In this document: positions 47,879 to 56,628 of the stretch, in pieces | How the letters are laid out: every line of letters begins with the position of its first letter | Position numbering within the stretch: position 1 is the stretch's first letter | Assembly (NCBI GenBank): GCA_943788725.1 | Contig: CALSRJ010000001.1 | Location: 866,861 to 930,860, forward strand | Reading direction: 5' to 3' | Length of the DNA: 64,000 nucleotides | Origin: an uncultured Flavobacteriales bacterium | Lineage (GTDB): Bacteria > Bacteroidota > Bacteroidia > Flavobacteriales_G > Salibacteraceae | The notes under the pieces: generated by a model | What the model saw: only the letters and a program-made list of their open reading frames with translations | Told to the model about the DNA's origin: nothing | Databases searched by the model: none | Position numbers and translations under genes: made by a program

Positions 47879-49153
47879 ATGATGAAGCACTTTCACTTAT
47901 TTCGTTTACTCCTCTCCTTTAACCTGTTAGCACTATCCCTGGCATTTAGCCTGCTACCAGCATTGAGTCAGGCTCAGTCCGCGCAGCGTATCGAGGCCGT
48001 GCGTATGATCCAAGAGGGCGACAACAACATCCAACTGGCTCGTTTTAACGATGCCATCTTCTCCTATACCAATGCGATAACCACCGACCCTACCTACGCA
48101 GAGGCCTACATGAAGCGAGCGAGCATTCTCCAACGCTTGGGCCGTTACAGCGAAGCGAAGCAGGACATGGAGAAAGCGAAGCAGATGAATCCTTACTCGG
48201 CTTACGTGATGGATGGCAATGCCAAGCTCAATTTCATTTCTGCGGACTACGCCAAAGGTTTGGAAGAAGTGGAGGCCGCCCTGCGCCTCGATCCTGAGAA
48301 CACCTCTTTCTTAGATCACCGAGCCGATGGGTACATCCTTTCCGGAGAATACGAAGAAGCGATGGAAGACATCGAAGCTTTACTACAGCGTTCCTACCAC
48401 CTCGACCTTACCTACCTCAAGCAAGGATTGGTGTATTTCCTTGCAGGAAAAATGGACCTAGCCGACGCCTCTTTGGAACAGGCATTGGAGCTTTCGCCTA
48501 ACAATGCCCTCGCTTACGACGTACGCGGCATGATTCGCCTGCACAGTGAAGATTTTGAAGAAGCCGACCTCTTTTTTGACAAGGCGCTTGAGGTCAATCC
48601 CAATTTCAGCCTGGCCTTGTACAACAAAGGAGTGGTGCGAAAAATGAGGAGGGAAGACGAAGAAGCTTTGGTCTATTTCGACAAAGCGATCCAAAAGCAA
48701 TTGGCGATATCCAAGACCTATTACGAAAGAGGGGTGGTTAAATCCAACCTCGGCAAATACGAGGGCTCCATCGATGATTACTCCGAAGTAAAGCAGATGG
48801 ATTCGATTTATTTCGACGCTATTTACAACCGTGCTTTTTCTTACAAGATGCTCGGCAACTTCCCTTCCGCTCTTGCAGATGCCAATGAAGCCGTTGAATT
48901 GCGCCCAAGGGATGGAAATGCACTGGCCATGCGGGGCAACATCCACCTGCTGTTCGGAGATTACGATAAAGCGGTTGAAGATTACGATCAAGCACTTCAG
49001 TGGATCAACGACATGCCGGAGATCCGCTTCAATAAAGGCTTGGCCCTCTTATTTGACCATCGATTGAAAGATGGTTGTGCCGAATTGAAACGCGCTGTAG
49101 ACGAGGGGTATACCCGCGGCGATGAAGCCTATCGCAATTTCTGTGCGCCTTGA
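47879..49153 (+). CDS. Secreted TPR-repeat protein
   Basis: About 424 residues from ATG codons at 47879/47882. The signal peptide is about 1-33 (ends LSQAQ). About eleven tetratricopeptide repeats follow, for example NNIQLARFNDAIFSYTNAIT, AYMKRASILQRLGRYSEA and AYDVRGMIRLHSEDFEEA. No other domain. A periplasmic or surface scaffold for protein-protein contacts is likely. TACTTTTA upstream is one base off the -7 box. Confidence 0.85.
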   Translation: MMKHFHLFRLLLSFNLLALSLAFSLLPALSQAQSAQRIEAVRMIQEGDNNIQLARFNDAIFSYTNAITTDPTYAEAYMKRASILQRLGRYSEAKQDMEKAKQMNPYSAYVMDGNAKLNFISADYAKGLEEVEAALRLDPENTSFLDHRADGYILSGEYEEAMEDIEALLQRSYHLDLTYLKQGLVYFLAGKMDLADASLEQALELSPNNALAYDVRGMIRLHSEDFEEADLFFDKALEVNPNFSLALYNKGVVRKMRREDEEALVYFDKAIQKQLAISKTYYERGVVKSNLGKYEGSIDDYSEVKQMDSIYFDAIYNRAFSYKMLGNFPSALADANEAVELRPRDGNALAMRGNIHLLFGDYDKAVEDYDQALQWINDMPEIRFNKGLALLFDHRLKDGCAELKRAVDEGYTRGDEAYRNFCAP

Positions 49154-49221
49154 TCAACGCCTGTCTGCGCATCGAATAATATGCCTCCCCAGCCCTCTAG
49201 TAGCCTAGTTTCGCAGTGGCG

Positions 49222-50208
49222 ATGAAAGGCGTATACATAAACGGGCGGTTTAGTCTGCAACAGATGTCTGGCGTTCAGCGGTACGGACGTGGGATCCTTG
49301 CCCATCTTCCTGTTGAAGGGTACACGCAACTCACGCCGAAAGGGAACGGAAGGCTCGCTGGGATAGCTTGGGAACAATTCACCCTTCCTCGCCAATTGAA
49401 GGCACAAGAAAGCCCGCTCTTGCTGAACTTTTGCAATACGGCGCCCGTCACTTACCCAAATCAAATCGTTACCATCCATGACCTTGCGGCCATGGAACAC
49501 CCCGAGTGGTTCAGCCCTGCATTTGGTCGTTATTACCAATGGCTTATGCCCCGCATTGCAAGCAAGGCAATGCACGTCGTGACGGTCTCAGAATGGTCCA
49601 AACAGAAGTTGATCGAACGGTTCCGTATAAGTGATCAAAAGATAACGGTCATCCCCGCCGCAATTGAAGAAACCTTGGTTCAGGCAAAGGCTGAACCCGT
49701 GCCAGGACTATCCAAGGGGTTCTTGCTTATGGTGGGCAGCGCAGATCCCCGTAAGCAGTTCGCATTGGCGGCGCGCACTTTGCTTCCTGAAGTCAAAAAA
49801 TTGGGATTGCAAATCGTCATCGCCGGCGGGACAGAAACAAATTTCACATCAGAGCCCTTTCCAGCAGACGAGCACATTGTCCTGGTGAAAGCCCCTTCGG
49901 ATGGACAACTCGCTTGGCTTTATCGCAATGCCGAGTTGGTTGTGCACCCATCGCTGTATGAAGGCTTCAGTTTGGTGCCCCACGAGGCGCTGGCTTTTGG
50001 AACTCGAATAGTGGTATCAGATATCCCCGTGCACAGAGATATGCTTGGGGAGAACGCTATCTACCTCGATCCCAAGGAAATGATTGCCTTACCGGAAGCG
50101 ATAAAGCACAGCCTTTCCCTCGCGAAGCCATTGGCACCCGACCCAGCGTCCTTGGGCTACGCATCCTCAGCAGCTAGCTGGGTCAGCTTGGTTCGCTCCG
50201 TCCAATAA
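49222..50208 (+). CDS. Family 4 glycosyltransferase
   Basis: 328 residues from the ATG at 49222. VYINGRFSLQQMSGVQRYGR is the GT4 start (GRFxxxxxSGVQRY), with HDLAAMEHPEWFSPAF and VVTVSEWSKQKLIERF. The donor domain has LMVGSADPRKQFALA and the EX7E segment YEGFSLVPHEALAFGTRIV. First gene of the second small polysaccharide locus; the next GT4 gene follows 26 bases later. Confidence 0.86.
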   Translation: MKGVYINGRFSLQQMSGVQRYGRGILAHLPVEGYTQLTPKGNGRLAGIAWEQFTLPRQLKAQESPLLLNFCNTAPVTYPNQIVTIHDLAAMEHPEWFSPAFGRYYQWLMPRIASKAMHVVTVSEWSKQKLIERFRISDQKITVIPAAIEETLVQAKAEPVPGLSKGFLLMVGSADPRKQFALAARTLLPEVKKLGLQIVIAGGTETNFTSEPFPADEHIVLVKAPSDGQLAWLYRNAELVVHPSLYEGFSLVPHEALAFGTRIVVSDIPVHRDMLGENAIYLDPKEMIALPEAIKHSLSLAKPLAPDPASLGYASSAASWVSLVRSVQ

Positions 50209-50234
50209 TCCTTTACAATGCCTACTTTTCGCTC

Positions 50235-51353
50235 ATGAAGGTCGCTTTCGTTCACGATTGGTTCACGATTCCGGCAGGTGCTGAAAAGGTCGCCCGCGAG
50301 ATCATTGACGTGATTCAACCTTCGCGCATCTTCGCCCTGTTCAACTTCATGGATTTTGGATCGCTCCAACACATCACCCAGGGCAGAGGGGTACGCACCT
50401 CGTTTCTGCAAAATGTACCTGGAGCTGAGGAGCATTATCGACACCTCGCCCCGCTTTACCCGCGTGCGATTTCAAGACTGGATGTATCTGCTGAAGATGT
50501 GATCATCTCTTCTTCGTGGATGGCTGCCAAAGGGGTCCAAAAACGTAAGGGACAAATTCATATTTCCTACTGTCATACGCCCATGCGCTTTGCTTGGGGA
50601 TTGGAAGAAACCTACTTAAAGAAGTATGGCTACAATGCGGGAGTCAAACGACTGCTGGCAAAAGTGATGATCCGACGCCTCAAGAAATGGGACAGTAAAA
50701 CAGCCCTCGAGGTGGATCATTTCATCGCCAATTCCCATTTCGTTGCAGAGCGCATACAGCAGGCCTATGGACGAAAAAGTACGGTGATTTATCCTCCGGT
50801 AGATACCGAGCGTTTCAAGATCCATGAAAAAAAGAAGGAATATTACTTCACGGCCGCCCGTTTCGTCGACTACAAAAACCTTGACTTGATCATCCAAGCG
50901 TTCAATAAGCTTCCGGGACAAAAGCTGCTGATTGCGGGTCGCGGCCCAATGGAAAAGCACTTGCGAAAAATGGCTGGACCCAACATCGATTTCTTGGGTT
51001 GGGTAAGCGACGAACAACTCGTGTACTACATGCAGCGAGCAAAGGCCTTCGTGAATGCGTCCATCGAAGACTTCGGCATAGCCGGGCTTGAAGCGCAATC
51101 GTGCGGCACTCCTGTCATCGCTTTGGGCAAAGGCGGGTATACCGAAACGGTCATCGAGCACGAAACGGGCATCTTTTTTCACCGGGAACACCCAGAGGCG
51201 CTAGCGGATGCCATATTGCGTTCAGAACGGATGACCTTCGACCCCTACACAGTGCGCAGGAATGCCCAACGTTTCGACCGAGAGGTGTTCCGAGAAAAAT
51301 TTCTGAATTTCTTCCTCGACAAATGCTTTGACCATGCGCACACCATGGCTTGA
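50235..51353 (+). CDS. Family 4 glycosyltransferase (WbaZ-like mannosyltransferase)
   Basis: 372 residues. MKVAFVHDWFTIPAGAEKV, ISSSWMAAKGVQKRKGQIHI, SYCHTPMRFAWGLEETYL and IYPPVDTERFKI are the WbaZ-type signatures; the donor domain has YYFTAARFVDYKNLDLII, and NASIEDFGIAGLEAQSCGTP holds the EX7E pair. Mannose is the usual sugar in that group but is not proven here. Its end overlaps the ligase start by 20 bases. Confidence 0.85.
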   Translation: MKVAFVHDWFTIPAGAEKVAREIIDVIQPSRIFALFNFMDFGSLQHITQGRGVRTSFLQNVPGAEEHYRHLAPLYPRAISRLDVSAEDVIISSSWMAAKGVQKRKGQIHISYCHTPMRFAWGLEETYLKKYGYNAGVKRLLAKVMIRRLKKWDSKTALEVDHFIANSHFVAERIQQAYGRKSTVIYPPVDTERFKIHEKKKEYYFTAARFVDYKNLDLIIQAFNKLPGQKLLIAGRGPMEKHLRKMAGPNIDFLGWVSDEQLVYYMQRAKAFVNASIEDFGIAGLEAQSCGTPVIALGKGGYTETVIEHETGIFFHREHPEALADAILRSERMTFDPYTVRRNAQRFDREVFREKFLNFFLDKCFDHAHTMA

Positions 51354-52524
51354 TCGCACAGAGCAATTTCTGATTTTTGTCTTAGCTGGGTTTCTCTTTT
51401 GGCCCCATGCCGTCTCGTCCATAGCGCTCATCCTCTTGGTCGGCCTGCGCATACTCCGATCTGGCAAGGAGACCGTACCTCAAGGAAAGGATTGGCTGCT
51501 CTTCCTCCCCGCAGTGGTCATCTTCATTGCTTGGGGGATCCATGGTGCATCGCCGAATGGACAAGCAGAGCTGCAACTTTGGGCGACCTTCCTCGGCGCG
51601 GCCCTGTACTTCAAGACTTCGCCCTTCAGAAAGACCTTCGTCCAAAGTTTTGCGCTGATGTCACTGATCCAAGCTGCCATAGTCCTTGGGGCCATTGTCT
51701 TTGGAGAAGCAGCAAGCGGTGGCTCCTTTTCACAACACGTCCGCGATCAGATCGATCAACTCTTCCACGTCCACCCCACCTACCTCAGCGCCGTTTGGCT
51801 TTGGGCAGGTACGTGGTTGATTTTAGAAGAAGGTTGGCCCATACGGTACCGCCAAGCAAGCTTGGCCGGATTGGCGATCATGGCCGGGATCACGGGAGGT
51901 AAAATGCCCTTTCTGGCCTTCGCTATAGTCCTTGTATATATCATCCTAACCACCGTTCAGCGCACACGTCATCGCATCATCGTTTCCAGCATCTTGATTG
52001 TATTCATGAGCATCAACGTGCTGCTCAACCCTGGACTTCGCGATCGATTTGCAGAACTCATCGGTCCGACCACCGAATATTCAGAGGGACAATGGTTGAC
52101 CTCCACAGAATTGCGCTTGGGCATCTGGAGGTGTGTAAAGCAAGTGGGCCTTGACCATTGGCAGATTGGCTTAGGTACTGGAAATACAAGGCCTGCCTTG
52201 GAGAAATGCTTCGAAGGCTACGATCAGGCCCAGTTCTTCGAAACCGAGTTCAACAGCCACAATCAATACATGCACTTCTGGTTGGTGGGAGGAATCCTCG
52301 GCTTCCTTTCCATCCTCGGGTGGTTCGCATGGCTGCTCTATGTAGCCATCCAACGCCGCGACAAGGAGTTCATCGCCGCATTGATCTATATGTGCTTGTT
52401 GCTGCTGACCGAAAACTACTTCAGTCGCCAAGCGGGCATGATGCTGATCGCTTTTACGCTGACGGCGCGGTATTTCCGTCCACGAGTAGATGCGCGCTCT
52501 TCGCCCAGCAATCCCGCCACGTAA
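51334..52524 (+). CDS. O-antigen ligase/polymerase family membrane protein
   Basis: 396 residues from the ATG at 51334, about ten membrane helices. ITGGKMPFLAFAIVL is in the place of the SRTA motif, a periplasmic loop with IGPTTEYSEGQWLTSTELRL follows, and NSHNQYMHFWLVGGILG is the HNxYL motif of Wzy_C (PF04932). It would polymerise or ligate the glycan made by the neighbouring transferases. Its last 71 bases overlap the end of the convergent fusion gene. Confidence 0.8.
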   Translation: MRTPWLDRTEQFLIFVLAGFLFWPHAVSSIALILLVGLRILRSGKETVPQGKDWLLFLPAVVIFIAWGIHGASPNGQAELQLWATFLGAALYFKTSPFRKTFVQSFALMSLIQAAIVLGAIVFGEAASGGSFSQHVRDQIDQLFHVHPTYLSAVWLWAGTWLILEEGWPIRYRQASLAGLAIMAGITGGKMPFLAFAIVLVYIILTTVQRTRHRIIVSSILIVFMSINVLLNPGLRDRFAELIGPTTEYSEGQWLTSTELRLGIWRCVKQVGLDHWQIGLGTGNTRPALEKCFEGYDQAQFFETEFNSHNQYMHFWLVGGILGFLSILGWFAWLLYVAIQRRDKEFIAALIYMCLLLLTENYFSRQAGMMLIAFTLTARYFRPRVDARSSPSNPAT

Positions 52525-54352
52525 ACTTCCAGGTTTGTTGCATGCAGCGACCTTCGGCTTCGGCTCGATTTGTCTGAGTCAATTGACCTAATCCTTCCGT
52601 GATGGACGCTTTGCTTTCCGGGTCGCAAAGAATGCCAACCTCGCCTACCAACTCCGGCAAAGAAGCACGGTCGGATACCAATACAGGACAACCGCAAGCC
52701 ATGGCTTCGAGCACCGGAAGTCCAAATCCTTCGTACAAACTCACATAGCAGAATCCATGTGCAAGGGTGTACAATGCGGGCAGGTGCTCTTCCCTCACAA
52801 AGCCCGTGAAGTGAATTTGACCCGCGCAGTCCTTCGGAATGTTCAACTTTGATCGCCAGCCTTTGCGTCCCGCCAATACCAAGGGAAATCGCTGTCTCGT
52901 TGTTGGATCCAGAGCGGCATAGGCATCGATCAGGCCTTGGATGTTTTTGCGAGGTTCGATGGTAGAGACACTCAGTAAAAAAGGACCTTCTGGAAGCCCA
53001 TAGCGCTTGCGAACAAGTGCCTTCAAGTGCGCATTGTGGATGGGGAAAAAGACGCGACGATCGACGCCTTCTGGAATGTGCGCAGCATATGCACCCTCTT
53101 TCAACATGTCGCGCTGCGTAGACTCCGAGACCGCGATGTATGTTCCTTTGTTTTCTCTAATCCACTGCATTCCTTCCTCGGCACGGTGGATGTTGTTGGC
53201 TTCGTGGAATTGAGGAAACTGGCTATGCGTAAGGTCATGGACAGTAGCCACCAGTTTTACAAACCGTGCAGATTGCAGGAAAAGGTAGTGCTGTGGAAGG
53301 GTGAGCCACGCCACATCGTAGCTGTCGTTTGAGACGATTGTCTCATTAAACTTGGGCATCCTCGAAACGGGGGCTACCCTGGCTAACCACTGGTAGGTTC
53401 TATCTGGAAGCGCCAAGCGGAGGACATTTTTGAGGACTTGAAATGCGCCTTTTCTATTTCCAGTATCCATCGCCACGTGCTTCAATGCCTCCTCGCTTCC
53501 AACGATGCGGTTTTCGATCATCACATCCATGTCCACCCTTGGATCCGGGTAGCGTTCCGACGCTTTCAGCACTTCGCGCACATACCGACCGATACCATCG
53601 ATGAAGGGGTCGTTCAATTTGCTGCCTTCCATCAAGACCTTGGTGACTGATGCACGTTTTAGATCAGGAAGTGCATTGATCGCTCCATTCGCCTGGTATC
53701 CGACCCACTCCATGGTCTCTCCGTGCAAGTGCCAAAAAAGCCTTGCCATTTCCTCAGACAATTCTTCGCGCCAGCCGCCTACCACACCCTTTCTAAACCA
53801 ATGCTGCGCAAGGGCTCCGTCGTGGCTATATTTTCCGCTTCCGTATTCGGGCGTGCCTTGTTTTAGTCCCTTGAAATCAGGCAATCTCGCAAGGTCTGGT
53901 GCTGGCAACGGCATCACACGGCTTATCTTTTCACATGCGGCAATTGGGTCTTTGATCAGGTCTTCGAATCGAATGACAACGGCGGCCTTGGGCAGCCATG
54001 CTTCGACGTGGGCACTCCAACCTCCAAAATGACTTCCCTCTGCGGCGTACACGGCCTCTTTTAGATTTTGATTGAAGTCGCTTTCGGGCGCGACCACATC
54101 CTTGCGGTGGTGGGCGAAGGAAACTACGGCATCCCTTCCATCGCGGATGAGGTAAACGATGGGGCGATCCAATAATGCTGTCGGAAGGTTATCCGGAAGG
54201 TGGTGGGTTTTCACCACCTGGGAGTTACTCCAATCCTCATCTGGTCCATGGCCATCGGTCAAGTAGGTTTTGGACGATACGCCATAGACCTCAAACAAGA
54301 CATTCCTTAAAAAGGTATTGCCGCTTCTTGGATAGGATACGAGTGTAATCAT
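52454..54352 (-). CDS. Sulfotransferase-glycosyltransferase (GT4) fusion protein
   Basis: 632 residues from the ATG at 54352 (MITLVSYPRSGNTFLRN); the open frame to 54526 adds an unlikely extension. Residues 1-230 are a sulfotransferase: P-loop SYPRSGNTF (6-14), VVKTHHLPDN, the 3'-phosphate motif LIRDGRDAVVSFAHH (68-82), and RKGVVGGWREELS. From about 238 a full GT4 enzyme begins (VLMEGSKLNDPFIDGIGRYV), with VSTIEPRKNIQGLIDAY and YEGFGLPVLEAMACGCPVLV (EX7E). No start codon is seen at the junction. Both activities on one chain suggest coupled addition and sulfation of a sugar. Confidence 0.85.
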   Translation of the reverse strand: MITLVSYPRSGNTFLRNVLFEVYGVSSKTYLTDGHGPDEDWSNSQVVKTHHLPDNLPTALLDRPIVYLIRDGRDAVVSFAHHRKDVVAPESDFNQNLKEAVYAAEGSHFGGWSAHVEAWLPKAAVVIRFEDLIKDPIAACEKISRVMPLPAPDLARLPDFKGLKQGTPEYGSGKYSHDGALAQHWFRKGVVGGWREELSEEMARLFWHLHGETMEWVGYQANGAINALPDLKRASVTKVLMEGSKLNDPFIDGIGRYVREVLKASERYPDPRVDMDVMIENRIVGSEEALKHVAMDTGNRKGAFQVLKNVLRLALPDRTYQWLARVAPVSRMPKFNETIVSNDSYDVAWLTLPQHYLFLQSARFVKLVATVHDLTHSQFPQFHEANNIHRAEEGMQWIRENKGTYIAVSESTQRDMLKEGAYAAHIPEGVDRRVFFPIHNAHLKALVRKRYGLPEGPFLLSVSTIEPRKNIQGLIDAYAALDPTTRQRFPLVLAGRKGWRSKLNIPKDCAGQIHFTGFVREEHLPALYTLAHGFCYVSLYEGFGLPVLEAMACGCPVLVSDRASLPELVGEVGILCDPESKASITEGLGQLTQTNRAEAEGRCMQQTWKFTWRDCWAKSAHLLVDGNTAPSA

Positions 54353-54451
54353 GGTCGCAGTTGCGAAGATCGAATAAACGGCCAGCTGGCCCAACGAAGG
54401 AAAATGCATCCGCACATCCGCAAGCGTAAAAGGAATGTGCAGTTTTGAAGC

Positions 54452-54940
54452 ATGAGCACTTGGAAGATTGCGCGTTCGTTCATTTTGCCTGTGATCGTAT
54501 TGATCCTCGTCCCATGGGCGATTCACACATGGTTGGAGCCACTGTCTTTCATGAATGGCTATACCACCTTCACAGGACTCTTGTTCCTCCTTGCGGGAAT
54601 GACGATGCTGGCGTGGACGAACGTTCTCTTCGTAGTATACGGCGATGGAACCCTGGCACCATGGGACAAGACCAAGAAACTTGGCGTACTAGGTCCGTAC
54701 CGTTACGTGCGCAATCCGATGATCCTTGGAGTAGTCACAACGCTCTTGGGCGAGACGTTGGTCTTCGGCTCGTTCTACCTTTTCGCCTGGTCAATCACCT
54801 TTTGGTTGATCAACCATCTGTATCTATCCCTGCATGAAGAACACGAGTTGACAAATCGGTTTGGAGAAGCCTACACGAGGTACAAAGCAATTGTACCCCG
54901 TTGGCTTCCTTTATCCAGTCCTGTAGAGTTCGATCCTTGA
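54452..54940 (+). CDS. Isoprenylcysteine carboxyl methyltransferase-like membrane protein
   Basis: 162 residues, four hydrophobic segments. LGVLGPYRYVRNPMILGVV and EEHELTNRFGEAYTRYK are the SAM-binding C-terminal signatures of PEMT/ICMT enzymes. Divergent from the fusion gene; CAGTTTTG upstream is one base off the -7 box. Probably methylates a lipid or small molecule; not obviously part of the glycan pathway. Confidence 0.83.
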   Translation: MSTWKIARSFILPVIVLILVPWAIHTWLEPLSFMNGYTTFTGLLFLLAGMTMLAWTNVLFVVYGDGTLAPWDKTKKLGVLGPYRYVRNPMILGVVTTLLGETLVFGSFYLFAWSITFWLINHLYLSLHEEHELTNRFGEAYTRYKAIVPRWLPLSSPVEFDP

Positions 54941-55004
54941 AATCCTCCTGCTTACTCAACCAAAAGGATATGTTTCTTTGCCTGAGGCAATTGAACACGA
55001 CCGC

Positions 55005-55817
55005 ATGAGCAATACCATCACCGAATCCAGTTCCAACTACGACCGGCTCGAAGAAATGAGCTTTCAGGAACTCATGGAAAACATGAACAAGGAGGACAAA
55101 ACCGTTCCCCTTGCCATTGAAAAAGCCATTCCTTCCATCGAAGCCTTGGCCAAAGTGGTGCACGAGCGCATTGCAGCAGGAGGTCGATTGTTCTATATCG
55201 GCGCAGGAACGAGCGGTCGGTTGGGCATTGTAGACGCCAGCGAGTGCCCTCCTACCTATGGTGTACCCCATGGAATGGTCATCGGCCTGATCGCGGGAGG
55301 TGACCATGCCATTCGCAAGGCAGTAGAATTTGCGGAAGATGATCCAGACCAGGGGTGGAAAGACCTGCAAGCCCATGACGTGTCGCCAAAAGACGTGGTT
55401 ATCGGCATTGCCGCTTCAGGCACAACGCCCTATGTGGTTGGCGGGTTGAGGCATTGCAGGGAACAGGGCATCACCACTGGTTGTGTGACCTGCAACCCAA
55501 ATGCTCCCGTCAGTCATGTAGCCGACTTTCCGGTGGAGGTTGTAGTTGGTCCCGAGTTTGTCACGGGCAGCACCCGCATGAAGGCAGGAACGGCTCAAAA
55601 GCTGACGCTAAACATGATCACGACCTCTGTTATGGTAAAGCTCGGTAGGGTGAAAGGAAACCGCATGGTAGATATGCAACTGAGCAATGACAAGTTGGTA
55701 GATCGGGGCACCAAAATGGTCATGGCCGAAACAGGATTGGGTTATGACGCAGCGAATGCGCTCTTGGTTAAACATGGCAGCGTGCGGAACGCCGTTGAGG
55801 CTGCCGAAAAAAGCTAG
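55005..55817 (+). CDS. murQ: N-acetylmuramic acid 6-phosphate etherase
   Basis: 270 residues from the ATG at 55005. SIS-fold sugar-phosphate enzyme with YIGAGTSGRLGIVDASECPP (catalytic Glu in ECPP), KAVEFAEDDPDQGW (second Glu) and FVTGSTRMKAGTAQKL. It splits the lactyl ether of MurNAc-6-phosphate to GlcNAc-6-phosphate in cell-wall recycling. No murR regulator or MurNAc transporter lies nearby. An upstream TATGTTTC is a weak -7 candidate. Confidence 0.93.
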   Translation: MSNTITESSSNYDRLEEMSFQELMENMNKEDKTVPLAIEKAIPSIEALAKVVHERIAAGGRLFYIGAGTSGRLGIVDASECPPTYGVPHGMVIGLIAGGDHAIRKAVEFAEDDPDQGWKDLQAHDVSPKDVVIGIAASGTTPYVVGGLRHCREQGITTGCVTCNPNAPVSHVADFPVEVVVGPEFVTGSTRMKAGTAQKLTLNMITTSVMVKLGRVKGNRMVDMQLSNDKLVDRGTKMVMAETGLGYDAANALLVKHGSVRNAVEAAEKS

Positions 55818-55871
55818 TGGAGATTTAACATCTCGTCGTCAACATCAATCGTTCATCTGCGTTTTGCTCGG

Positions 55872-55879
55872 TAGCTTTG
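55872..55879 (+). promoter_or_regulatory. Bacteroidota -7 promoter box TAGCTTTG
   Basis: An exact TAnnTTTG match ending 10 bases before the ATG at 55890, in the 72-base gap after murQ. Confidence 0.5.
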
Positions 55880-55889
55880 CACCAGCGAT

Positions 55890-56495
55890 ATGCACAACAT
55901 CGAACCATACTTCAATTGGCGCAACCTCTACATAGCAGAAGAGGACGAGCGTTCCCCCTTCTACGGAAGAGAGTACTCGGAAGTGTATTTCACCGATGCC
56001 ATCTATGACCATTACATCCATCCGCAATGGGACAACATCGGATCAACAACCCTTTTCATCAAGCTGTTGTATGCTGATTACGAAGATGGTTTTGCAGTGA
56101 TAGAACTGCTGGGCGAATGGAACGACACCTTGCACAACGACATCATGACTTTGAAACGTGACTTCGTAGATCTTTTGATCGATGAAGGCATCCAAAAATT
56201 CATCCTTGTGGGCGATAGTGTGCTGAACTTTCACAGTTCGGATGACAGCTATTATGAAGAGTGGTTTGATGACATCGATGACGGATGGATTGCATTGATA
56301 AATTTTCGGGACCACGTCTTGAAAGATTTCGCAGAAGTGGGTATCGATAATTACTTCGTTTCCGGGGGCCCATTGAACGATTTTGACTGGGGTTCTTTCC
56401 GCCCACTCCAGCTGTTTCAGAAGGTCGAAGCCCTCGTTGAGAGGAGGTTTGACACCGGCTACTTACTAGAAGAAGGAAACGAAGAAGAAGAGTGA
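55890..56495 (+). CDS. Conserved hypothetical protein of Bacteroidota
   Basis: 201 residues, very acidic and aromatic-rich, with no signal peptide or membrane segment. Striking stretches are YFNWRNLYIAEEDERSPFYG, IYDHYIHPQWDNIGSTTLF, IELLGEWNDTLHNDIMTLKR and NFHSSDDSYYEEWFDD. Proteins with this pattern appear widely in Flavobacteriia and have no assigned role. The tail is poly-acidic (EEGNEEEE). It has its own promoter box and follows murQ. Confidence 0.75.
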   Translation: MHNIEPYFNWRNLYIAEEDERSPFYGREYSEVYFTDAIYDHYIHPQWDNIGSTTLFIKLLYADYEDGFAVIELLGEWNDTLHNDIMTLKRDFVDLLIDEGIQKFILVGDSVLNFHSSDDSYYEEWFDDIDDGWIALINFRDHVLKDFAEVGIDNYFVSGGPLNDFDWGSFRPLQLFQKVEALVERRFDTGYLLEEGNEEEE

Positions 56496-56528
56496 TTCAT
56501 CGACGGCCAGGCATCCTTTTTCAAAAAA

Positions 56529-56578
56529 TTGGCGTCTTTCATGAAGACCTACTAAATTCGCGTATTCCCCGACGCCAA
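56529..56578. repeat. Separated inverted repeat TTGGCGTC / GACGCCAA
   Basis: Perfect 8-base arms at 56529-56536 and 56571-56578, 34 bases apart, in the 133-base gap before the giant repeat gene. Could be a regulator site or a weak hairpin after the hypothetical gene. Confidence 0.35.
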
Positions 56579-56628
56579 AGGTTCATTACTTTCACGCCGA
56601 ATTAGCCACTGATGCTAATGAGTTGGCC

